A stretch of DNA of 64,000 nucleotides, taken from assembly GCA_002412965.1 (NCBI GenBank), contig DHWB01000001.1:62528-126527 (forward strand). The letters are read 5' to 3'. The translations under genes and the position numbers were made by a program. Position 1 is the first letter of the stretch, and each line of letters opens with the position of its first letter. The DNA comes from Desulfomicrobium sp. UBA5193. Its GTDB lineage: Bacteria; Desulfobacterota; Desulfovibrionia; Desulfovibrionales; Desulfomicrobiaceae. Positions 46,429-53,046 of the stretch are shown in pieces. Under the pieces are notes generated by a model, which was not told the origin of the DNA, searched no databases, and was given only the letters and a program-made list of their open reading frames with translations.

Positions 46429-46962
46429 ATGACTTTCTACTGTGCCCCTTCCCCGATACCCAGCCCCGACGAGCTGTCGGTCTGGGAGCCCTTCATGCAC
46501 GAGGCCCTGCTGCTTGCGGGCGCGGCGGAGGAACGGGGGGACGTGCCCGTGGGCGCGGTGGTTGTCGGCGGATGCGGTCGCATTCTGGGCCGGGGCGAGA
46601 ACCGGACGATCTTCGAGAACGACCCCACGGCCCACGCTGAAATCCTGGCCCTGCGCGAAGCATGTTCGCAGGTCGGAAACCACCGCCTGACCGACGCCGT
46701 TCTGGTGGTCACGCTGGAGCCCTGCATCATGTGCCTGGGCGCGGTCATCCAGGCCCGACTGGCCGGAGTGGTCTTCGCCGCCACGGACCCCAAGGCCGGA
46801 TGCCTGGTCAGCCGCATGAACGGCACGGAGTTGCCCTGGAGCAACCACCATTTCTGGACTCTGGGCGGGGTGCTGGAGCAGGAATGCAGCGCGAAGCTGA
46901 GCGGTTTTTTCCAGAAACGCCGCCAGGAAAAGAAAATTTCAAAAAACCTCGCGGAGAGGTAG
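46429..46962 (+). CDS. tadA: tRNA-specific adenosine deaminase TadA
   Basis: Zinc deaminase that converts A34 to inosine in tRNA-Arg(ACG). The zinc ligands and Glu are in PTAHAEILALREA near residue 64-76 and LEPCIMCLGAVI near 98-109. Full frame from 46429 is 177 residues; an internal ATG at 46495 with GGGAG upstream is a possible start (155 residues), but homologues often share the WEPFM segment before it. The last 10 bases of the gene, including the TAG at 46960-46962, lie inside the tRNA-Ser gene. Confidence 0.9.
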   Translation: MTFYCAPSPIPSPDELSVWEPFMHEALLLAGAAEERGDVPVGAVVVGGCGRILGRGENRTIFENDPTAHAEILALREACSQVGNHRLTDAVLVVTLEPCIMCLGAVIQARLAGVVFAATDPKAGCLVSRMNGTELPWSNHHFWTLGGVLEQECSAKLSGFFQKRRQEKKISKNLAER

Positions 46963-47048
46963 CGAAGTCCGGTCGTAACGCGCCCGACTCGAAATCGGGT
47001 TACCGGCTAATCCCCGGTACGTGGGTTCAAATCCCACCCTCTCCGCCA
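46953..47048 (+). tRNA. tRNA-Ser (anticodon CGA)
   Basis: Folds as a class II tRNA. The acceptor stem GGAGAGG (46953-46959) pairs with CCTCTCC (47038-47044), followed by discriminator G and encoded CCA (47046-47048). The anticodon stem CCCGA/TCGGG encloses CTCGAAA, giving anticodon CGA (reads UCG). The long variable arm (TACCGGCTAATCCCCGGTA) is typical of Ser. The T-arm is GTGGGTTCAAATCCCAC. The 5' end overlaps tadA by 10 bases. Confidence 0.95.
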
Positions 47049-47876
47049 ATTTTTTCAACTATCAAGAATAGTTGCGATATGAAAACGGCAGGAATCCCCG
47101 AGTCTGCTTGGATACACCAAGCGGATACATAATCGGAGAAACCTGCCGTGAGTCGTTTTGAAGCCCAGCCTTCAGCCTCCTTCAATTCTGCTTTTTTTGG
47201 CAATCTGAGCGGGAAGCCCTCCCGCGCAATCCGTTCCCGTCTTTCCACCTCCGCTCCTGTGCCATCAGGTCCAGCATCGGAACATCATTTATTTCCGTGT
47301 CCCTGTTCCAGACGAGTTGAGGGGTCATGACGGACTTCCATTCGAACACTCATCTTGCCCTCCTCGCCTCCGATGCCAAGCTTGCGCCGATACCGTCTGA
47401 ACCACGAGGTGACCGGGCCACCCATGTTGCCCTTCTTCTCCCGCTGCAATTTCCGTGGTGGGGCCCGGTTCAGTTTCAGAGGTGATTCTTTTGGAATCCA
47501 TCGCTTTTCCAGGCCACCTTTAGGCAGGGCAAGCCTCTCCGATCTGACCCGTCATATATCCCAGTTGCGGCATATGCGACGGATTCAGACGTAAATCTCT
47601 TCTTGGCTGTTCGTTCATTGTTGTTATTTATTTCATATAATCAGACTGTTGCGAAAAAATATCCGCAAGATCATCTTGGCGTAATCGTTGCTAAATCAAC
47701 GTGTTGCTGAGCAGGAACGCTCTCCCACTTATGACCTAAATCGATATAGCTTCTTCGGATAAACGTCTCCTCCTTGCCGGCATTCAAGCATGCTGACCAG
47801 GGAGGGGTCCAATTCGCTCGAACGAACCGGATTCGCCATTTAAAGCCAACTTGACACAGTATCAGGAGAGTCGCTC
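47049..47876. other. 828-bp gene-poor region after tRNA-Ser
   Basis: No convincing gene. It holds a stem-loop structure at 47085-47149, short open frames with no SD, and a 75-codon plus-strand frame without an ATG (about 47482-47708) that encodes a protein-like string (DPSYIPVAAYATDSDVNLFL) of unknown origin. Sequence 3' of a tRNA gene with broken-looking frames may be the remains of an integrated element, but no integrase or direct repeat of the tRNA end was found. Confidence 0.5.
47085..47149. repeat. Nested stem-loop downstream of tRNA-Ser
   Basis: ACGGCAGG (47085-47092) pairs with CCTGCCGT (47142-47149). Inside, GCTTG-GATACAC-CAAGC (47106-47122) forms a second hairpin. There is no T run, so it is not a standard terminator. 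It may be an element end or a recombination site remnant. Confidence 0.45.
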
Positions 47877-48548
47877 GTGAAAATTCTGCAACCAATGAAC
47901 GTGTTCCTCGCCTGCCTGTTTTTGCTCCTGCCCTTCGCTGTTCATGCGGAGGACCTTCAGCCCGCCGCTTCTCCGCTCATCTCGGTGGACGACTCACCTA
48001 CAGGGGCCACCGATATCTGGTCGGGTGCCGTGGGCCATGGTTTTCGCGCCGGGACGCAGACGTTTAGCCTCGGTCTCGGGATGGGTTACGGAATAAAGAT
48101 TTTGGGGTCCCGGGATCGACACGACCTCCTCCCGATGACGGTCTCTTACGGTCGCATGGTAGGAGATGTTTTGGGGGCCGGACACTGGTACGGAGGAAAT
48201 TTCGAGGTGCGAGGAGAGGTCTTTCTCGCTCCACAGGTGAATTGCGATGGCTACTGGACCATCGGACTGACCCCCCATCTGCGCTATAACTTTGCCACTG
48301 GCACACGCTGGATTCCCTACGTTGATATCGGTGTGGGAATTGCGTTCACCGAAATCCGTGCCCCCGATCTGGGTGGGTCGTTCCAATTCAATGAGCAAGT
48401 GGCGGCTGGAGTGAACTATTTTCTCACGGACGACCTTGCGGTCAACTGCGAAATCCACTTTCTTCACATCTCCTCTGCCGGCATGTCCAAACCCAACCAA
48501 GGGGTGAACACGGTGGGACCTTCCATAGGAATGAGTTGGTTTTTTTGA
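47877..48548 (+). CDS. PagL-like lipid A deacylase (acyloxyacyl hydrolase)
   Basis: A 223-residue outer membrane beta-barrel protein. Start GTG 47877 has SD CAGGAGAG. A Sec signal peptide (VFLACLFLLLPFAVHA) precedes AEDLQP. Near the C terminus HFLHISSAGMSKPNQGVNT shows the H-x-S of the PagL catalytic site and the N-x-G-xN part that follows; the protein ends in Phe (SWFF), typical of barrel insertion. PagL removes the 3-position acyl chain from lipid A in the outer leaflet. The catalytic Glu cannot be assigned with certainty. Confidence 0.75.
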   Translation: MKILQPMNVFLACLFLLLPFAVHAEDLQPAASPLISVDDSPTGATDIWSGAVGHGFRAGTQTFSLGLGMGYGIKILGSRDRHDLLPMTVSYGRMVGDVLGAGHWYGGNFEVRGEVFLAPQVNCDGYWTIGLTPHLRYNFATGTRWIPYVDIGVGIAFTEIRAPDLGGSFQFNEQVAAGVNYFLTDDLAVNCEIHFLHISSAGMSKPNQGVNTVGPSIGMSWFF

Positions 48549-48591
48549 GCAGCGATGTTGTTGTGGCATCAGACTTTAAATTATAGATATG

Positions 48592-48634
48592 GAATTGGCC
48601 GGTCCACGATCTTAGAGTGTGGGCTGGCCAATTC
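48592..48634 (+). terminator. Stem-loop after pagL-like gene, possible terminator
   Basis: GAATTGGCC (48592-48600) pairs with GGCCAATTC (48626-48634), 43 bp past the stop codon. The inner part can pair further (GTCCAC with GTGTGGG). Only a few T residues follow, so its efficiency is uncertain. Confidence 0.5.
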
Positions 48635-48766
48635 TCTTGGTTTTCCGCTCAACTATTAGAGATGCTCCCAACCTGTTCTGAACACACCCAGAGGGCGTGC
48701 GTAAGCCCATGTAAAAGAAAAATTGATTTCGCTATGACAATCGAAAGGACGTGTAATTGAAGCGGT

Positions 48767-49378
48767 TTAGGCGGGGCTCAAAGCTTTGTTTTGGGATTTG
48801 TTGTTATGCTTTCGCACCTTCCCCTCACTCCACGGCTTGCCGATCACTTCTCCCAAAGACCAATACAGCGTGCGCATGAAGTCGAAGAGGATCGGGTCGA
48901 TCTTCTGTAAATCCACATGTCCTTCGGTCAGGCACGCTTCGTCCACATAGGTCTGGACCAGTTCGCCAATGAAAAATTGGTCCTTGCCCAGGACGACGGT
49001 CTGGTGCAGGCGGCACTCCATGGTCAGGGGGCAGTCCAGGATCATGGGGGCGAATTCGAGTTGTCCTTTGAAGGTGGGGAATAGGGCGCTCTTGTCTGTT
49101 GATTTCCCGCTGACGATGCCGACATGATCCGTCGCTTCGAGCATGGCTCTGGACGGAATGTTGATGCTGAACTCCCCGTGCTCGCGGATGCCGATGCTGC
49201 TGTAGTGCGCGGGATTGACCGAAACGCCCAAGTATTGCGCCTTGTCGCCGGTCGCATGGTTCAGGATGCCCAAATGGGCGACAGTCATCCAGTTCGCCTT
49301 GCCGCTGACCACGCATCCGACGATGGTGGTCAGGGAGGGGTACAGGCCGTTCACGGTTCCGATGGCGCGATGTTTCAT
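48767..49378 (-). CDS. Flavin reductase-like FMN-binding protein
   Basis: A 203-residue protein of the flavin reductase domain / flavoredoxin-like family. The N terminus (TTIVGCVVSGKANWMTVAHL and NPAHYSSIGIREHGEFSINI) matches the FMN-binding split barrel, where the T-x-A and N-P/H-x-S regions hold the flavin. Such proteins in sulfate reducers act as flavoredoxins or NAD(P)H:flavin reductases in electron transfer. The partner is unknown. SD GGAGGAG precedes ATG. No neighbour on the same strand is closely spaced. Confidence 0.8.
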   Translation of the reverse strand: MKHRAIGTVNGLYPSLTTIVGCVVSGKANWMTVAHLGILNHATGDKAQYLGVSVNPAHYSSIGIREHGEFSINIPSRAMLEATDHVGIVSGKSTDKSALFPTFKGQLEFAPMILDCPLTMECRLHQTVVLGKDQFFIGELVQTYVDEACLTEGHVDLQKIDPILFDFMRTLYWSLGEVIGKPWSEGKVRKHNNKSQNKALSPA

Positions 49379-49532
49379 TACTCCTCCTTTGTCCCGTTAT
49401 GACCGTACTTACGGATTCGAAAATTTATTCATTCACTTTCGTTCAGATGGCTTTGCGCATCAAGCCGAGATGTTCTGTCAAGAGATACGGGCCTGTTTCA
49501 GCCCGATGGTGACGGCCTCCGCGTGGGCGCGC

Positions 49533-50390
49533 TCACTTTTTGTCGTCGATGGTGGCGTAAATCGCCAGAATGTTGGGTTCTCCGACCACGATCATCTGTC
49601 CGTCCGGGGTGCGGGTGATGCCTTCGGGCTGGAATTTTTTTTTGTCGATGGGCAGATCGAATCTGCGCAGTTCGCTGCCATCCTGATCCAGTTGCACGAC
49701 TTGGGCGGATGCTTCGCTCAGGATCCAGAGGCTCCCGTCCGGGTCGTGGACAAGGGAGGCCACGTCCTTGACGCACAGCTCCGGCAGCGGTTTGCTCATG
49801 ACTGAGCCGGGCCGGAAGTGTTCGTCGAGGGGTATGGCAAGACGGACAAAAGGCTTCCCTTCCCGCATGGTGTAGAGCGTCCGGGTCACGGGATCATAGC
49901 TGACCCCCTCGAAGCCCTTGTTCTTCTCCCCTTTTTTGCCAAGGTTCAGGCGCAAGGCGTCTTTGTGTTCGATTGCCGTGGCGTCGCTGGTGATATCGAA
50001 AATGCAGAGGACACTTTTTCGTTCCTCGACAAGCGCGAAAAGGGTGCCCGCGATGTGCGAAATTCCTTCCGTGTCCTTGAATCCCCGAAGATTGACACTC
50101 CGCAGCACCTTTCCGTTGAGGCTCAATTCATAGATGCGTTCCGGTCGGTTGGTGACGGCAAAGAGAGTTCCGGTTTCGGGGTTCCAGGTCAGGCCGGACA
50201 GATTCTTCGAAATTTCAGGAATGGCTGTCGGCGCCAGAATTTCCTTGAGAGGCTCTGCGGTTCGCTCAAGGCAAGAAAACGGGCTTTTTACGAAGAGAAA
50301 AAACAGGCCAAGGCCGCAGAGCGCCATGAGAATGGCCCACTTGCTGCGGGAAAGGGAGGGTGTTTTTGACCAATATTGAGTGAACGACAT
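49533..50390 (-). CDS. SdiA-regulated-type beta-propeller protein
   Basis: A 285-residue protein with one N-terminal membrane anchor (WAILMALCGLGLFFLFV) and a periplasmic domain with repeated strands: NLSGLTWNPETGTLFAVTNR, NLRGFKDTEGISHIAGTLFA, GFEGVSYDPVTRTLYTM and DVASLVHDPDGSLWILSEAS. This matches the SdiA-regulated (YjiK) family. The ligand is unknown. There is no obvious operon partner. Confidence 0.82.
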   Translation of the reverse strand: MSFTQYWSKTPSLSRSKWAILMALCGLGLFFLFVKSPFSCLERTAEPLKEILAPTAIPEISKNLSGLTWNPETGTLFAVTNRPERIYELSLNGKVLRSVNLRGFKDTEGISHIAGTLFALVEERKSVLCIFDITSDATAIEHKDALRLNLGKKGEKNKGFEGVSYDPVTRTLYTMREGKPFVRLAIPLDEHFRPGSVMSKPLPELCVKDVASLVHDPDGSLWILSEASAQVVQLDQDGSELRRFDLPIDKKKFQPEGITRTPDGQMIVVGEPNILAIYATIDDKK

Positions 50391-50685
50391 TTTTTGAGCC
50401 GCCTGGATATTTGTAATTTTTCAACAGTCAGGACCGTTGCGCCTGGAGCATGCCTTTCACAGGAAAGAGCCGCTGCGAATTCGTTTGGTTGCTTACTGGA
50501 AACGGCGCAGCCCCTCAACCAATGAAGAGATGGATCAATCGGGTTCGCACGGCTGGGTTCTTCGTAGAAGGTGCGGCCCCGAATGATTCCCTTCCATGTG
50601 GGTGGCCTGGCCATCAAAACGTCCATCCCGCCAAGGTTTCCGGCAAAAGAAAATTGCGAATCGTCTGCGCCTTCATTATGGCATC
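50391..50685. other. Divergent intergenic region before the formate dehydrogenase genes
   Basis: Spacer of 295-343 bp (depending on the hndA/fdh gamma start) between the SdiA-regulated-type gene and the NuoE-like gene. No gene or clear promoter pair stands out. The frames crossing it have no SD or family resemblance. Confidence 0.4.
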
Positions 50686-50710
50686 ATGAGCACTCAGTCT
50701 CGGAGAAAAC

Positions 50711-50737
50711 ATGAAAATTTGCGACGTACTCACGTGA
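50711..50737 (+). CDS. Possible 8-residue leader peptide coupled to the NuoE-like gene
   Basis: SD CGGAGA at 50701-50706 precedes ATG 50711, which encodes MKICDVLT and stops at TGA 50735-50737. That stop overlaps GTG 50734, a likely start of the NuoE-like protein (GTGA). The NuoE-like start has no SD of its own, so ribosomes may reach it from this leader. Confidence 0.35.
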   Translation: MKICDVLT

Positions 50738-51204
50738 ACGCACTCACTCCCCATCAGTTGCATCAGGCGGACACCATCATCGCCGCGCACTGCGACACTC
50801 CCGGTTCGCTCATCACGGTCTTGCGGCTGTGTCAGGACATTGTCGGGTATTTTCCGTCCGACCTCATCGAGCATATCGCGGGCGGGATGAATCTGCCCCT
50901 GTCCAAGGTTTACGGGGTGGTCTCCTTCTATTCGCTCTTTTCCCTCAAGCCCAAAGGGCGCCATCAGGTGCGCGTCTGCACCGGCACGGCCTGCTACGTT
51001 CGCGGAGTGCGCGAGGTGCTGGACCGGGTGGAGCGGCGCTTTGACGTCAAAGCCGGCGGGACGTGCGCGGACGGACGTTTCAGCCTGGAGCCGGTGCGCT
51101 GCCTCGGCGCCTGCGGGCTTGCGCCGGTCATGGTCGTGGACCGCGACACCCACGGCGGAGTCACACCCGATTCGGCCTGCGGCATACTGGAGACATACGA
51201 ATGA
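50734..51204 (+). CDS. NuoE-like [2Fe-2S] subunit of NAD-linked formate dehydrogenase
   Basis: A thioredoxin-fold ferredoxin subunit (HndA/FdsG/NuoE family), about 156 residues from GTG 50734 (an ATG at 50686 in the same frame would add 16). It carries the four cluster Cys: VCTGTACYVRG near residue 87-94 and RCLGACGLAPVMVV near 127-131. It shuttles electrons between the FMN subunit and the rest of the complex. Its TGA overlaps the next ATG (ATGA). The start is uncertain. Confidence 0.86.
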   Translation: MNALTPHQLHQADTIIAAHCDTPGSLITVLRLCQDIVGYFPSDLIEHIAGGMNLPLSKVYGVVSFYSLFSLKPKGRHQVRVCTGTACYVRGVREVLDRVERRFDVKAGGTCADGRFSLEPVRCLGACGLAPVMVVDRDTHGGVTPDSACGILETYE

Positions 51205-53036
51205 CCGCGCAGGCACGACTTGACCGCGCCGGACTTCTGGCCCTGCGGGACCGGGAGAGGGCGCTTCTGGATACGGCCGAGCCGCGCGTCTTCTGCTGCA
51301 GCGGCACGGGCTGCCATGCCACGGGCTCCATTCCGCTCATCGCGGCCCTGCGTGAGGAGGCCGCGAGGCAGGGCGGGGTGCAGGTCATCGAGACGGGCTG
51401 CAACGGCTTCTGCGCCCTGGGCCCGGTGGTCATCGTACAGCCCGGCGGCATCCTCTACTGCAAGGTGCGCCCCGAGGACGCCTCCGAGGTTGTCGCCTCT
51501 GCCGGGGGCGAGCCCGTTGAGCGCCTGCTGTACCGCAACCCGGCGGGCAAGACTATGGCGAGCATGGACGAGATCCCGTTTTTTGCCCTGCAGCGTCCCT
51601 GGATCCTGCGCAACAAGGGCCGCATCGACCCTGAAAACATTGGCCACGCCATCGCCCATGAAGGGTATCAGGGGCTGGCCAGGGCTCTCTTCGATTTTTC
51701 TCCAGCCGACATTGTGGAGGAGATGCGCCTCTCGGGCCTGCGCGGACGTGGAGGAGCAGGCTTTCCCACGGGCCTCAAGTGGAAATTCGCGGCCGCCTCG
51801 CCCGGCGACATCAAGTATGTGCTCTGCAACGCCGACGAGGGCGACCCCGGGGCGTTCATGGACCGCTCTATCCTCGAATCCGACCCGCACGCGGTGCTCG
51901 AAGGCATGCTCATCGCGGCCATCGCCATCAATGCGCGCCACGGCTACATCTACTGCCGCTCCGAATACCCCCTGGCCATCCAGCGCCTGACGATCGCCAT
52001 CGGGCAGGCACGGGAACTCGGTCTGCTCGGGGAAAACATCCTGGGCAGCGACTTTTCCTTCGACCTTGAGATCTACCAGGGCGCGGGAGCCTTTGTCTGT
52101 GGCGAGGAGACAGCACTCATGCGCTCCATCGAAGGGCGGCGCGGCATGCCCCGCCCCAGGCCGCCATTTCCGGCGCAAAAAGGGCTGTGGGACAAGCCGA
52201 CGGTTCTGAACAACGTCGAGACTTTCGCGGGCGTGGGCCGCATCATCCGTCTCGGCGGCGCGCACTACGCGAGCATCGGCACCGAAGGGAGCAAGGGCAC
52301 CAAGGTCTTCGCCCTGTCCGGCGACGTGAACAACATCGGGCTGGTCGAGGTGGACATGGGCACGCCGCTGTCCACGCTGGTGAACGACATCGGCGGCGGG
52401 GTGCCCGGCAAGCGCACATGCAAGGCCGTGCAGCTGGGCGGCCCGTCCGGCGGAAGCATCCCGGCGCATCTGCTGGACACGCCCGTGGACTACGAGGCCA
52501 TAGTTCAGGTCGGCGCCATCATGGGTTCGGGCGGGGTCATCGTCATGAACGACCGGACCTGCATGGTCGACATGGCCCGCTTCTTCATGGACTTCATCCA
52601 GGACGAATCCTGCGGCAAGTGCACGCCCTGCCGGGAAGGGACCAGGCGTCAGCTCGAAATCCTGACCCGCATCTGCGAAGGAAAGGGCGAGCCCGGCGAT
52701 CTGCGCACCCTGGAAGACCTGGCCGCCGTGATCACCGACGCCTCCTTGTGCGGTCTCGGCCAGACCGCGTCCAACCCGATCCTGTCGGCCCTGCGCCATT
52801 TCCGGGACGAATTCGAGGCCCATATCACGCACAAGCGCTGCCCGGCCAAACGCTGCGTGGCCCTGCTCAAATTCGAGGTGGACGAGTCGCGCTGCCGCAA
52901 GTGCGGGCTGTGCCAAAAAGCCTGCCCGGCCGGGGCCGTGACCTGGGCCAGGAAGCAGACCGCCCGCATCGACCGCGAAAAATGCGTGCGCTGTCTGGCC
53001 TGCTTTGCGGCCTGTCCTTTTGACTGCATTGACTGA
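51201..53036 (+). CDS. NuoF-like FMN/NAD-binding subunit of formate dehydrogenase (HndC/HydB type)
   Basis: A 611-residue protein. An N-terminal thioredoxin-like [2Fe-2S] domain (VFCCSGTGCHATGS, GCNGFCALGPVVIV) is followed by the NuoF core: GRGGAGFPTGLKW and NADEGDPGAFMDR for FMN/NAD, GAFVCGEETALMRSIEGR, and the [4Fe-4S] motif ESCGKCTPCREGTRR. It ends with a two-cluster ferredoxin domain (CRKCGLCQKACPAGAV and CVRCLACFAACPFDC). This layout is that of NADP/NAD hydrogenase or bifurcating enzymes. It lies 10 bp before the catalytic subunit gene. Confidence 0.92.
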   Translation: MTAQARLDRAGLLALRDRERALLDTAEPRVFCCSGTGCHATGSIPLIAALREEAARQGGVQVIETGCNGFCALGPVVIVQPGGILYCKVRPEDASEVVASAGGEPVERLLYRNPAGKTMASMDEIPFFALQRPWILRNKGRIDPENIGHAIAHEGYQGLARALFDFSPADIVEEMRLSGLRGRGGAGFPTGLKWKFAAASPGDIKYVLCNADEGDPGAFMDRSILESDPHAVLEGMLIAAIAINARHGYIYCRSEYPLAIQRLTIAIGQARELGLLGENILGSDFSFDLEIYQGAGAFVCGEETALMRSIEGRRGMPRPRPPFPAQKGLWDKPTVLNNVETFAGVGRIIRLGGAHYASIGTEGSKGTKVFALSGDVNNIGLVEVDMGTPLSTLVNDIGGGVPGKRTCKAVQLGGPSGGSIPAHLLDTPVDYEAIVQVGAIMGSGGVIVMNDRTCMVDMARFFMDFIQDESCGKCTPCREGTRRQLEILTRICEGKGEPGDLRTLEDLAAVITDASLCGLGQTASNPILSALRHFRDEFEAHITHKRCPAKRCVALLKFEVDESRCRKCGLCQKACPAGAVTWARKQTARIDREKCVRCLACFAACPFDCID

Positions 53037-53046
53037 CGGGGACGCC

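Noticed and set aside
47851..47856. TTGACA before the pagL-like gene as a -35 box
   Set aside because: It lies only 21 bp before the start codon and overlaps the SD region, so no room remains for a -10 and leader.
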